A DNA stretch of 64,000 bases, from positions 62,001-126,000 of the forward strand of contig NZ_JAWLAR010000003.1 in the NCBI RefSeq assembly GCF_041395345.1, in the 5' to 3' direction. The notes beneath the pieces were generated by a model. That model was given only the letters and a program-made list of their open reading frames with translations, did not search any database and was not told where the DNA came from. A program made the position numbers and the translations under genes. The number at the start of each line of letters is the position of its first letter. Position 1 is the first letter of the stretch. This DNA comes from Dokdonella sp041395345 (GTDB taxonomy: Bacteria > Pseudomonadota > Gammaproteobacteria > Xanthomonadales > Rhodanobacteraceae). Below, in pieces: positions 13,125 through 21,902 of this stretch.

Positions 13125-14254
13125 AAAAGCTGAACCTTCACCAGCACACTCTGGCCGTACACGCCGGCGGGGAATCCGACCCGGAAACGGGCGCTGTCGT
13201 CGCGCCGATTCATCTGGCCACGACGTTTCGCCACGGACCTGCGGGTGAACGCGTTGGAGGCTACGAGTACCAGCGCGAAGGCAACCCGACCAATGACCGA
13301 CTGTGCAACGCCATAGCGGCTCTCGAGGGCGGAGCCCGTGCACTTACATTCGCGTCGGGCATGGCCGCAATCAGCAACCTTCTCGAATCGTTGCCAGCCG
13401 GCTCACGCATCGCCATTCCGGATGACTGCTATACCGGGCTCAGGATATTGGCCGCCGAGTTCCTGCCGCAGCGCGCGATCAAGGTCGTCACGGTCAACAT
13501 GGCCAATACCGACGCCGTGCAGGCCGCATGTGCAGAAGGAATCGATCTGATCTGGGTCGAAACACCGTCAAACCCGCGCATGACAATCAGTGACATCGCC
13601 GCAATCGCGGGGATTGCTCACGCTCACGGTACTCTGCTGGTTTGCGACAACACATTCGCTTCGCCCGTATTGCAGCAGCCGCTGGCACTCGGCGCCGATG
13701 TCGTCATGCATTCCACGACCAAGTATTTCGGTGGACACAGTGATGTGCTCGGTGGCGCCCTGGTCTTTGCCAGGGCCGACGAACTGCACGACCGCGTGGC
13801 CCATCGCGTGCATGTCACCGGGGCTACGCTGGCACCGTTCAGTGCCTGGCTGACGCTGCGCGGGTGTCGTTCGCTTCCGGCGCGCATGGCCATGCACTGC
13901 GCGAATGCGCGAGCAGTGAGCGAATTTCTTTCGGGCCATCCGGCTGTCGAGCGGGTCAACTATCCCGGATTGCCGAAGCATCCGGGTCATGATGTGGCAA
14001 GGCGGCAGATGCGCGATTTCGGCGGCATGCTCAGCATCGAATTGCGTGGCGGCAAGACCGCTGCACTGGCGATGGCTGGACGACTGCGCCTGTTTACCAA
14101 CGCGACCTCGCTCGGCGGCTGCGAATCGCTGATCGAGCACCGCGCCTCGGTAGAGGGCAACGATCCCGTTTCGCCGGCCAATCTGTTGCGCCTGTCCGTA
14201 GGCCTGGAACATGTCGACGACCTGATCGCCGACCTCGAGGCAGCGCTTTCCTAG
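13121..14254 (+). CDS. Cys/Met-metabolism PLP enzyme (cystathionine gamma-synthase/lyase type)
   Basis: The 377-residue product belongs to the trans-sulfuration family (PF01053). It shows the N-terminal TLAVHAGGESDPETGAVV motif, EYQREGNPTNDRL, the glycine-rich FASGMAA, the PLP-Asp in VCDNTFASP and the Schiff-base Lys in HSTTKYFGGHSD. Members act as cystathionine gamma-synthase, gamma-lyase or methionine gamma-lyase, and sequence inspection cannot decide between them. A second paralogue sits at 35468-36640. Its translational overlap with hemL is unusual, as the two are not in one pathway, although both need PLP. Confidence 0.88.
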   Translation: MKKLNLHQHTLAVHAGGESDPETGAVVAPIHLATTFRHGPAGERVGGYEYQREGNPTNDRLCNAIAALEGGARALTFASGMAAISNLLESLPAGSRIAIPDDCYTGLRILAAEFLPQRAIKVVTVNMANTDAVQAACAEGIDLIWVETPSNPRMTISDIAAIAGIAHAHGTLLVCDNTFASPVLQQPLALGADVVMHSTTKYFGGHSDVLGGALVFARADELHDRVAHRVHVTGATLAPFSAWLTLRGCRSLPARMAMHCANARAVSEFLSGHPAVERVNYPGLPKHPGHDVARRQMRDFGGMLSIELRGGKTAALAMAGRLRLFTNATSLGGCESLIEHRASVEGNDPVSPANLLRLSVGLEHVDDLIADLEAALS

Positions 14255-14269
14255 GCTGCAGGAATGCGT

Positions 14270-15484
14270 TCAGACAAGCTGCCGAATTGCCCGGCCCAGT
14301 CGCGCCAAACCCTCAGCGATGTCATCTTCACCAATGTTGAGCGCCGGCACAAAGCGCAACACACCTGCACCGGCCTGCAGCAGCAAGAGGCCTTCGCGCG
14401 CAGCCGCATCGAGTATTTCATCGACACGCGTTTCGAACGCAGGTGCCAATACTGCGCCAAGCATCAGCCCGCTTCCCCTTACCAACTTAATGGCGCCTGA
14501 TTCCGCACCCAGTTTTTCGAGTCCCGAACGCAATGCCGCGGATTGCCGCTGCACGTTTGCGAGCAGATCGGGCGAGGAAAGTTTTCTCAGGGCAACCCGG
14601 GCGACGGCAGCGCCCAGCGGATTGCCGCCGAATGTCGTCCCATGCGAACCGAACTGCATGGCTTGCGCGGCACTGGTGCCGACCAGCATCGCGCCGATCG
14701 GGAACCCGCAGCCCAGGCCCTTGGCCAGGGTCATGACATCGGGGATCACCTGCGGCCACTGATGCGCCCACAATCGCCCCGTTCGACCCATGCCACACTG
14801 GATTTCATCGAACACCAGCAAGGCGCCGAGGGCATTGCAGCGCCGGCGCAGCTCGTGCAGGAATGCGGCATCGGCCGAAACCACCCCACCTTCGCCCTGA
14901 ATTGGCTCGACCAGAACGCCGGCGACATCATCTCTCAGGACGTGATCAAGAGCGCCAGTGTCATTGAAGGCCGCATGGCGGAATCCCGCTGGCAGCGGCT
15001 CAAAACCCTGCTGATATTTCGGTTGAGCAGTAGCCGTGACGGTAGCGAGGGTACGGCCGTGAAATGCGCCCTCGAACGTGAGGATCACGCGACGCTCGGG
15101 CGGTCTGCCCCGGTCTGCGGCGTGCTTTCGGACGAGCTTGATGGCAGCCTCATTGGCCTCGGCGCCCGAGTTGCAAAAGAAGACCCGCTCGGCAAAGCCA
15201 CTTGCCCCCAGCAGCTCTTGCGCCAGCCGAATCGGCGGTTCTGAATAATAGACGTTGCTGGTATGCCAGAGTTTTCCCGCCTGATGAGTCAGCGCCTCAA
15301 GAATATCCGGGTCGGCATGGCCGAGCGCGCTGACCGCAATCCCCGCTGTGAAATCGACATAGTCGCGGCCGTCCTGGTCCCAGACACGCGAGCCGAGGCC
15401 ACGCTCGAGGATCATTTTCCGCTGTCGATAGACGGGTAGCAGGCTGCGTTGCGCCGCAGCGATCAGTGGCGACTCAGCGTTCAC
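14270..15484 (-). CDS. argD: Acetylornithine/succinylornithine aminotransferase family
   Basis: PLP-dependent class III aminotransferase of arginine synthesis (or of arginine breakdown, if AstC-like). The 404 residues include MILERGLGSRVWDQDGRDYV, FTAGIAVSALGHADP, FFCNSGAEANEAAIKLVRKH, the cofactor Asp in LVFDEIQCGMGRTG and the Schiff-base Lys in TLAKGLGCGFPIGAM. The start is GTG at 15484-15482, with GGAAG eight bases before it; the next ATG would remove the conserved N-terminal helix. It converges on the gene ending at 14254 with only 15 bases between. Single-gene context leaves the biosynthetic versus catabolic role open. Confidence 0.88.
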   Translation of the reverse strand: MNAESPLIAAAQRSLLPVYRQRKMILERGLGSRVWDQDGRDYVDFTAGIAVSALGHADPDILEALTHQAGKLWHTSNVYYSEPPIRLAQELLGASGFAERVFFCNSGAEANEAAIKLVRKHAADRGRPPERRVILTFEGAFHGRTLATVTATAQPKYQQGFEPLPAGFRHAAFNDTGALDHVLRDDVAGVLVEPIQGEGGVVSADAAFLHELRRRCNALGALLVFDEIQCGMGRTGRLWAHQWPQVIPDVMTLAKGLGCGFPIGAMLVGTSAAQAMQFGSHGTTFGGNPLGAAVARVALRKLSSPDLLANVQRQSAALRSGLEKLGAESGAIKLVRGSGLMLGAVLAPAFETRVDEILDAAAREGLLLLQAGAGVLRFVPALNIGEDDIAEGLARLGRAIRQLV

Positions 15485-15566
15485 GCCGGCACTTCCGCAG
15501 CTTGCCTGTCGATGTTCGCATGTCCTGCAATTTCACTCCGCGCAAGCTGGCTTCGACCCGGTGCGC

Positions 15567-17141
15567 TCACTCTCTCGAGGCGCGCTCGCCAGCGACCAGC
15601 TCGCGCTTGAGGATCTTGCCCGATGCGGTCATCGGAAGGCTCTCGCGAAACTCGACGCTGCGTGGATACTTGTAGGCGGCGATGCGTTCGCGTGCCCACT
15701 GAATCAGCTCGCTTTCGCTGACATCGGCACCGGGCTTCAGAATCACGAAGGCCTTGATCTCCTCGCCATATTCGGAATCCCCGATGCCGACAACCGCGGC
15801 CAGGGAAACGGCCGGGTGGGTCACCAGCAGTTCCTCGATTTCGCGCGGATAGACATTGAATCCACCGCGGTTGATCATGTCCTTGCTGCGATCGACGATG
15901 AAATAGGCCCCATCTTCGTCGCGACGTGCAAGGTCACCGGTTCGAAACCAGCCATCACGTATCGCCGTACGCGTCTCGGCATCGCGCCTGAAGTAGCCCT
16001 TCATGATGTTGTGTCCGCGCACGGCGATCTCGCCGATATCTCCGACCTTGCTGACTTCGCTCCAGTCGTCGTTGATCAGCTTGACCTGCACACCCCAGAT
16101 CGGCACGCCGATCGAACCCACCTTCAGCGGCATGTCCTTTCGCGAGAAGGTCGCCACAGGTGAGGTTTCCGAAAGACCATAGCCTTCCAGTATCCGAATG
16201 TTGAAACGCCGCATGAATTCCTTCTGGATCTCCTGCGGCAACGCAGCGCCCCCCGACACCGACATGCGTAACCGCGAGGCGATCCCCACCACGTCAATGG
16301 TGTCATCCAATGCATTCAGCAAACCCCAGTACATGGTCGGCACGCCGGCGAAACAGGTCACCTGCTCGGACTGCATCAGCGCCAGCGCGCCCCTGGCCTC
16401 GAAACGCGGCATGAATATCAAGGTTGCCGATTGCAGGAATCCCAGAATCATCTGCACGGTCTGACCGAAGGTATGAAACAGCGGCAGCACGATCAGGATT
16501 CTGTCGTGGCCCTGCGGATGTTCGCCAAACAGCCGCGTCAATGCGAAGGCATTCATCATGATATTGGCGTGAGAGAGCTCTGCACCCTTGGCGCGCCCGG
16601 TCGTGCCACTCGTATAGAGGATGACGGCCGTGTCTCCGGAATCGCTGATGTGCGCATCGAACAGCGCAGGCAAATCACTCACCGCGCTCGAGAATGTCTG
16701 CGCGCCTTCGATCGGCGAAGCCGCCGCAGGATCGGCGGTGACCAGAAAGAATTGCTCGCAAGTCTCCACCATTTCGAAAGCAGCCCAGCCTTCCTTGCCC
16801 ATGGGGAGCTCCGACGACCCCTCGAAGCAGAAATACATGCGAACTTCGGCATCACCGATGTGATAGGCGATTTCGTCATGCTTGAGCAAGACGTTCAGCG
16901 GGACGACAACGGCTCCTGCCTTGAGGATGCCGAAGTAGATGATCGGAAAGTACGGCAGGTTCGGGCAGCTCAGCGCGACCTTGTCGCCGGGCTTGATGCC
17001 GTTCCGCACGAGCAGGTTGGCAACCTGGTTCGCCGCAGCATCGATTGCGGAATAGCTCAGCCGTAAATCGCCGAGGACAACGGCATCTCGATCGGGAAAA
17101 TCGCGAGCGCTGGATTCCAGGACGGCGGACAGGTTGAGCAA
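15567..17141 (-). CDS. AMP-dependent acyl-CoA ligase (long-chain fatty-acid type)
   Basis: Activates a carboxylic acid to its acyl-CoA through an acyl-adenylate. The 524-residue product carries the P-loop-like motif LYTSGTTGRAKGAELSH (about 175-191), the A5 motif GYGLSETSP, the hinge region GWFRTGDLARRDEDG and the C-terminal catalytic Lys in MTASGKILKREL, so it is complete and probably active. Chain-length preference cannot be read from sequence. The frame begins with TTG at 17141, preceded by AGGAG eight bases upstream, which supports a rare TTG start rather than a missing N-terminus. No fatty-acid oxidation genes are adjacent. Confidence 0.87.
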   Translation of the reverse strand: MLNLSAVLESSARDFPDRDAVVLGDLRLSYSAIDAAANQVANLLVRNGIKPGDKVALSCPNLPYFPIIYFGILKAGAVVVPLNVLLKHDEIAYHIGDAEVRMYFCFEGSSELPMGKEGWAAFEMVETCEQFFLVTADPAAASPIEGAQTFSSAVSDLPALFDAHISDSGDTAVILYTSGTTGRAKGAELSHANIMMNAFALTRLFGEHPQGHDRILIVLPLFHTFGQTVQMILGFLQSATLIFMPRFEARGALALMQSEQVTCFAGVPTMYWGLLNALDDTIDVVGIASRLRMSVSGGAALPQEIQKEFMRRFNIRILEGYGLSETSPVATFSRKDMPLKVGSIGVPIWGVQVKLINDDWSEVSKVGDIGEIAVRGHNIMKGYFRRDAETRTAIRDGWFRTGDLARRDEDGAYFIVDRSKDMINRGGFNVYPREIEELLVTHPAVSLAAVVGIGDSEYGEEIKAFVILKPGADVSESELIQWARERIAAYKYPRSVEFRESLPMTASGKILKRELVAGERASRE

Positions 17142-17171
17142 GGCAGGGACTCCTGGTGGTTCTTCCCCGGA

Positions 17172-17837
17172 TCAGGGCGACGAGAGCGGGCAGATCGACT
17201 GCCCAAGGGTGTTGGATCGAAGCGCGGGCTCGATGGCCGCCGAGGCGTTCGCTTCGGCCGCAGTGACTGCCGCAGCAACGTTGCCGCCGATCAGGCTGAA
17301 CAGGGTTGCGTTGCAATCGATGTTGGTCAGCAAGTAGTTGCTGATGACAACACCCGGAGGCATCAGGTCCACGCTGTAGACACCGTCAACACCATCGGTC
17401 TGCATGAGGTAGTCGAGGGTGTAACCCAGGCTGATCGAATTGAGACTGATCGAGCAGGACGGGAAAATGTTGGTCGTGATCGGAACCGTGATATTGGCCG
17501 CCGAGCCGGGGCCTGTGAAAAGTCCATTCACGAAGTCGCCGGAAAAACTCCCTGCGCTGATCGAGACCGGGCAGCCTTCCACTCCCGTACCACACCCGTT
17601 CGGGGTTGCGCACACGGAATAGGTGACGCCGGTCTGGCTGCCCGATTGAGAAGGAATGCAGGCACTTGTCCCATTGATGCTCGTGCGCATTGTTTCCAGA
17701 AACTGCGCCTTGGTCTGGCCAGGATCCCAGCAGGTCTCGAAGCCCTGGTGAAAGAGCAGTTGCGCGACCGTTGGCTGCGCCCAGGTGGCAACCAGAACCA
17801 TGCTGGCCAGCGTCATCAGGCGCGTCTTCGTTCGCAT
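17172..17837 (-). CDS. Exported cysteine-containing protein of unknown function
   Basis: Not recognised as a named family. The ATG at 17837, with GGGAGA upstream, gives 221 residues starting MRTKTRLMTLASMVLVATWA, a clear Sec signal peptide cleaved near AQPTVA-Q. The mature protein begins LLFHQGFETCWDPG and has scattered Cys residues, which could form disulfides in the periplasm or outside. The middle is Gly/Ser/Thr-rich and looks beta-structured. The opening LLFHQGFE resembles the C-terminal VVFANGFD of the FG-GAP protein at 36764-38407, perhaps a shared sorting or folding tag. A longer frame up to 17948 lacks a good start and runs into a repeat. Confidence 0.7.
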   Translation of the reverse strand: MRTKTRLMTLASMVLVATWAQPTVAQLLFHQGFETCWDPGQTKAQFLETMRTSINGTSACIPSQSGSQTGVTYSVCATPNGCGTGVEGCPVSISAGSFSGDFVNGLFTGPGSAANITVPITTNIFPSCSISLNSISLGYTLDYLMQTDGVDGVYSVDLMPPGVVISNYLLTNIDCNATLFSLIGGNVAAAVTAAEANASAAIEPALRSNTLGQSICPLSSP

Positions 17838-17923
17838 CCAGGCTTTCTCCCTTGAATTTCCTGATCCTAGTCGAGCTTCGCCGAAAGCGCCATGGCTGAG
17901 GCAACGCCCATCAATTTGCCCTG

Positions 17924-18210
17924 GGGCAACGCTGAACAAGTGGCACAATCGTCATGGCATTCAGAAGGTCTGCCAGTCGTGCTGCGAGGCGAAGTGAAGG
18001 CGGGTGGCCTTGGCAAGACTCGCGGTGCGGCTGGCGGGCCTTCTGAAAGCCACCTGTTTCAATAGAGAATCAATCGGTCAGGCGACGCCTGTCTGCGCGC
18101 AGCTCCTTGTTGCGCTGCCTTGAAGGACGGCCGGTCCATCTGCGTCAGCGCGCCGCGATCTGCACGCAGACAGACGTCGTGACGGTTGCGCCACTTGTTC
18201 AGCGTTGCCC
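17924..18210. repeat. Inverted-repeat patch with 35-base arms
   Basis: Left arm 17924-17958 and right arm 18176-18210 are inverted copies matching at about 31 of 35 positions (shared core GGCAACGCTGAACAAGTGGC). A shorter pair of inverted blocks lies inside (TTCAGAAGG near 17960 and CCTTCTGAA near 18039). The right arm begins directly at the stop codon of the short-chain dehydrogenase. Between the arms there is no convincing gene. It may be a dispersed repeat inserted twice in opposite orientation or the remnant of a small mobile element. Confidence 0.7.
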
Positions 18211-19028
18211 TAGTCCAGAAACAGATCGGGCAGCAAGGGATGCCCCGGCGCAACGGCGTACTGGTCGAAATCGGTAACACCGCCCTTGGCAAGCACCGCA
18301 TCGTCAATCAGGAATCCGCCTGTCTGCTCACGACTGGGCTTGATCAGAATCGCGTGCGCGGCATCGGCGACAATCTCGGGCTTGCGGGCATTCTGGGTAC
18401 TGACCCCCGGAATCATGTTCAAGGCATCTGTCGCGATCAAGGTCCTTGGCCACAAGGCGTTGACCGCAATCCCGTCGTCGCGGAATTCCGCAGCCATGCC
18501 GAGTACGCACAGACTCATGCCGTACTTGGCTATCGTGTAGGCCACATGGGGTGCGAACCATTTCGTGTCGAGGCTGGGCGGGGGCGACAACACGAGGATA
18601 TGCGGATTTTCCGCCTTCCTGAGGTGCGGCAGGCACGCCTGCGAACAGAGAAATGTTCCCCGCGTGTTGACCTGATGCATGAGGTCAAAGCGTTTCATCG
18701 GAGTATCTTCCGTGCCGCGAAGCCAGATCGCGCTGGCATTGTTGACGAGAATATCGATGCCGCCGAATCGACCCACTGCCTCATTCACGGCTGCATGCAC
18801 GCTTTCATCACTGCGAATGTCGACCATCAGCGGCAAGGCCTGACCGCCAGCCGCTTCGATTTCGGCCGCGGCGGTGTAGATGGTTCCCGGCAACTTGGGA
18901 TTGGCCACTGCACTCTTGGCTGCAATGACGATGTTTGCACCATCCGCGGCGGCGCGTCTTGCAATCGCCAGACCAATCCCGCGCGAAGCGCCAGTGATGA
19001 ACAGTGTCTTTCCCTTCAGTGTGCTCAT
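18210..19028 (-). CDS. Short-chain dehydrogenase/reductase (HSDL2-like)
   Basis: NAD(P)-dependent oxidoreductase of the SDR family. The 272 residues show the cofactor motif TGASRGIGLAIA at about 11-22, the structural NNAS motif, and the catalytic Ser and Tyr-x-x-x-Lys (YTIAK) about 155-165. The stretch HILVLSPPPSLDTKWFAPHV and the C-terminal GGFLIDDAVL resemble bacterial and mitochondrial HSDL2-like proteins, often annotated as SDR of unknown substrate. Its stop codon abuts a dispersed inverted repeat. It starts 166 bases downstream of the LON-domain gene on the same strand and is probably a separate unit. Confidence 0.88.
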   Translation of the reverse strand: MSTLKGKTLFITGASRGIGLAIARRAAADGANIVIAAKSAVANPKLPGTIYTAAAEIEAAGGQALPLMVDIRSDESVHAAVNEAVGRFGGIDILVNNASAIWLRGTEDTPMKRFDLMHQVNTRGTFLCSQACLPHLRKAENPHILVLSPPPSLDTKWFAPHVAYTIAKYGMSLCVLGMAAEFRDDGIAVNALWPRTLIATDALNMIPGVSTQNARKPEIVADAAHAILIKPSREQTGGFLIDDAVLAKGGVTDFDQYAVAPGHPLLPDLFLD

Positions 19029-19194
19029 GCAGCTCTCCGGGGTTCGGGCATGGAAAATCGGGATAGGGAGATTGGAGTATCGCGACGGGCGGCGTCAATC
19101 GATGACGGTGCCTCGAGTTTCAAGGCAAGTCCCGCGAATGAAGCGGCCACTTGCGGCGGCCAGTCGAAGCACAGTCTGGTACCCCGCGGAACGG

Positions 19195-19785
19195 CTAGTC
19201 GCGCTGAAAGCGGGGCAAGTGGTGCATCAATTGATGCAGGCGCTCGATCGGGTCGTTGATCTGCAACAGCAATTGCCGTTCGGGTGCCTCCAGCGGCAAG
19301 ACTTCGGCAAGGCGAAATCCGACCCAGGCGGCATCATCGTAGAGGGTGCGGTCGAACCGGGAATATTCACCACCGACCTGCTCGTGGACGCGCTCGAGGA
19401 TCGTGGCCAGCAGACCGCAGTCGGGCGGCATGGAAACATGCTCTTCGCCGACAAGAAACCGGACGTCACCCTGAATCAATCCGTTGTCGCGAAGATGCGT
19501 GCCCAGCACGGTGAATCGCTTGCTGCCTTGCGCGTGAATTCCCAGCAAGCCATCCGGCAAGGTGTGGAAATCGGTGATGCGAGCCAATGTGCCAATCGCT
19601 GCAGGCACCGATGGATCCCCTGCTTCTTCGCCATCAAGAATCAGACAGACGCCGAATCCGCTGTCGTTGCGCGTGCAGTCCCTGACCAGATCCAGATAGC
19701 GGGGCTCGAAAATGCGCAGACTCAGGTGCCCGCCCGGATACAGGACCGAAGAGAGCGGGAACAGCGGCAGGCTTTCGGTAGACAT
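19195..19785 (-). CDS. LON substrate-binding-domain protein
   Basis: The 196-residue product consists of just the N-terminal substrate-recognition (LON, PF02190) domain of Lon protease, with no ATPase or peptidase part. It begins LPLFPLSSVLYPGGHLSLRIFEPRYL, the family hallmark, and has GTLARITDFHTLPDGLLGI in the middle. Stand-alone proteins of this type are common in proteobacteria; their role is not well defined, though a link with protein quality control is usually assumed. It follows mpl after 15 bases on the same strand, so the two probably share a transcript. Confidence 0.88.
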   Translation of the reverse strand: MSTESLPLFPLSSVLYPGGHLSLRIFEPRYLDLVRDCTRNDSGFGVCLILDGEEAGDPSVPAAIGTLARITDFHTLPDGLLGIHAQGSKRFTVLGTHLRDNGLIQGDVRFLVGEEHVSMPPDCGLLATILERVHEQVGGEYSRFDRTLYDDAAWVGFRLAEVLPLEAPERQLLLQINDPIERLHQLMHHLPRFQRD

Positions 19786-19800
19786 CGGGAATTCGTGCGC

Positions 19801-21195
19801 TCAGGCGTTGCCACGCAAACGCAACACCTCGACGAAACGGCGCGGCGCACTCTCGAACCCGCCATTGGACATAAAGACCACCTGGTCACCTGCTCGAACC
19901 TCAGCCTGCATTGCATCCAGCAGGGCGTCCACGCTGGCCGTTGCTGTCGCACGCCCGTTCATGGCGGTCACGACACGCCCCGCATCCCACGGCAACTCCG
20001 GGCGTTGAAGGAAGACCACACGGTCTGCATCAATGAGAGAAGGTGCGAGTTGATCGGCATGAACGCCGAGACGCATCGAGTTCGAGCGCGGTTCAAGGGC
20101 GACGACAATACGCTTGCCGCCGACGCTTGCGCGCAAACCGGCCAGGGTCGTGGCTATCGCTGTTGGATGATGGGCGAAATCGTCATAGACAACGACACCC
20201 GCCTCTTCGGCCACCCGCTCCATGCGCCGCTTCACGCTGCGAAAATCGGCAAAGGCGGGCAACAGCGCCGTGAGGTCGGCGCCGGCGACATTGGCTGCAG
20301 CCAGCGCGGCCAGCGCGTTCATCACGTTGTGCCTGCCGAGCAGTGGCCAGCGCACCGTGCCCAGCAGCGCTTCTCCATGCCGGACCTCAAACTCCGAACC
20401 ATCAGCCTGAAGCAGCCTTGCACGCCAGTCGCCACGTTCGATTCCGAATGTTTCCACCGGCGACCAGCAGCCCATGGCCAGCACTTCGGCCAGGCGCTCG
20501 TCCTCTGCATTGACGATCACCCGACCATTGCCGGGAACAATGCGCAGCAGGTGGTGGAACTGACGCTGGATTGCCGCGACATCAGGAAAAATGTCAGCGT
20601 GATCGAATTCGAGATTGTTCAGTATCGCCACCGATGGGCGGTAGTGAACGAATTTCGAGCGCTTGTCGAAAAAGGCGGTGTCGTATTCGTCGGCCTCGAG
20701 CACGAACGGGGATCTCGCAGCCCGATTTTCACGGACGGCCAATCCGCCCAGTGCGGCAGAAGTCGGGAAGTTGCCGGGCACTCCGCCAATCAGGAAACCA
20801 GGCTGGAGGTTGGCGCACTCGAGCAGCCATGCGAGCAGCGATGTCGTGGTCGTCTTGCCGTGCGTACCGGCCACGGCAAAAACCTGCCGACTTCCGAGCA
20901 GTTGCTCACCCAGCCATTGCGGGCCAGAGATGTAGCGCAGACGCTTGTCGAGCAGGGCTTCGACTGCCGGATTGCCGCGCGACAAGGCATTGCCAACGAT
21001 GACCAGATCGGTGCCTGGGTCGATGTTCTCCGGCGCGTAGCCGGATTTCAGGGCAATCCCGAGTTCTTCCAGTTGGGTACTCATCGGCGGATAGACATTG
21101 CTGTCGCTACCTTCGACCTGATGTCCCAACTCGCGTGCCAGGGCGGCGATGCCACCCATGAAGGTGCCGCAGATACCGAGGATATGAAGTTTCAT
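19801..21195 (-). CDS. mpl: UDP-N-acetylmuramate:L-Ala-gamma-D-Glu-meso-DAP ligase
   Basis: Murein-recycling ligase: attaches recovered tripeptide to UDP-MurNAc so that it re-enters peptidoglycan synthesis. The 464 residues have the Mur-ligase start MKLHILGICGTFMGGIAALA, the ATP loop VAGTHGKTTTTSLLAWLLE, the EADEYDTAFFDKRSKF motif and YDDFAHHPTAIATTLAG near residue 335, all characteristic of Mpl rather than MurC. Length agrees with the family. It heads a minus-strand pair with the LON-domain gene. A very long antisense frame covers this gene but is judged non-coding. Confidence 0.96.
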   Translation of the reverse strand: MKLHILGICGTFMGGIAALARELGHQVEGSDSNVYPPMSTQLEELGIALKSGYAPENIDPGTDLVIVGNALSRGNPAVEALLDKRLRYISGPQWLGEQLLGSRQVFAVAGTHGKTTTTSLLAWLLECANLQPGFLIGGVPGNFPTSAALGGLAVRENRAARSPFVLEADEYDTAFFDKRSKFVHYRPSVAILNNLEFDHADIFPDVAAIQRQFHHLLRIVPGNGRVIVNAEDERLAEVLAMGCWSPVETFGIERGDWRARLLQADGSEFEVRHGEALLGTVRWPLLGRHNVMNALAALAAANVAGADLTALLPAFADFRSVKRRMERVAEEAGVVVYDDFAHHPTAIATTLAGLRASVGGKRIVVALEPRSNSMRLGVHADQLAPSLIDADRVVFLQRPELPWDAGRVVTAMNGRATATASVDALLDAMQAEVRAGDQVVFMSNGGFESAPRRFVEVLRLRGNA

Positions 21196-21278
21196 GGCGT
21201 GAGTTTACCCTGCAGATCGCCACGCGCAGCGCGGCGACCGAAGGCCATGCTGAACACGTGGCGTAGCGTGACCTCCGC

Positions 21279-21830
21279 TCAGGCAGCCACCTCACTGAAC
21301 AGCGCGCGACTCAGGGCGAAATCCGCAATGGCCCAGGAAACGGCGAGCAGCAGGCCCAGCCAGTATGGGGCATCAATGGCGTGGCGCACGACGTGTGCAT
21401 CCACGGCAACTTTCCAGAACAGTACGCCCAGGCCGAGCCACACAATAAGTACCTGCGCCGGCGTCAGGATCACGTCCTCGCCCTGTGGGTTGCCGAAGAA
21501 CCAGGCCAGCGGAAGAATCAGCAGTGAAAATGCCATTGAGCAGGACACCAGTGCCGTGGCGGTCTGCACGAAGCGATTGGCCAGTCCGCGGATGGAAAGG
21601 GCCGTCCAGCACAATGCCATCAGCAGCGAGATCGACAGCAGCGAGCGCGCAAGCAGGGTGTCGTCATAGCCCAGCAGGCTGCCCGAACCGTAGTCGAGCA
21701 TTACCGAGGCTCCCAGCAGGGCGATGAGCAGGGCACCCGAGTACGGGAGGTCCTGAGGTCCACCACGGAAGCGGCAGAGCCCGACCACGATCTCGACAAC
21801 GCGCGCGAATGTGAAGGATTTCTCGCTCAT
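21279..21830 (-). CDS. Integral membrane protein, Yip1-like, unknown function
   Basis: A 183-residue hydrophobic protein with about five predicted membrane segments and a short cytoplasmic start containing VVEIVVGLCRFRGGPQDLPYS. That region resembles small Yip1-like membrane proteins found beside adk in Xanthomonads, but the family has no assigned function. It lies 72 bases downstream of adk and 83 bases upstream of mpl on the same strand, so it may be co-transcribed with them. No catalytic motif is visible. Confidence 0.7.
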   Translation of the reverse strand: MSEKSFTFARVVEIVVGLCRFRGGPQDLPYSGALLIALLGASVMLDYGSGSLLGYDDTLLARSLLSISLLMALCWTALSIRGLANRFVQTATALVSCSMAFSLLILPLAWFFGNPQGEDVILTPAQVLIVWLGLGVLFWKVAVDAHVVRHAIDAPYWLGLLLAVSWAIADFALSRALFSEVAA

Positions 21831-21902
21831 GACTCAGGAGTCAGGTGGGGCGACCGATCCTGGCAGCCCCGCCCAGGATCGCTGAACTGGAAAGAGTCAG
21901 GA

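Noticed and set aside
17924..18210. Insertion sequence
   Set aside because: Arms are inverted, but the interior has no transposase frame, and no target-site duplication was seen.
18880..21669. A 929-residue open frame on the plus strand
   Set aside because: It is antisense to the SDR, LON-domain, mpl and membrane-protein genes and crosses their gaps; the product is rich in Arg, Gln and His with no motif. GC-rich codon use explains the lack of stops.
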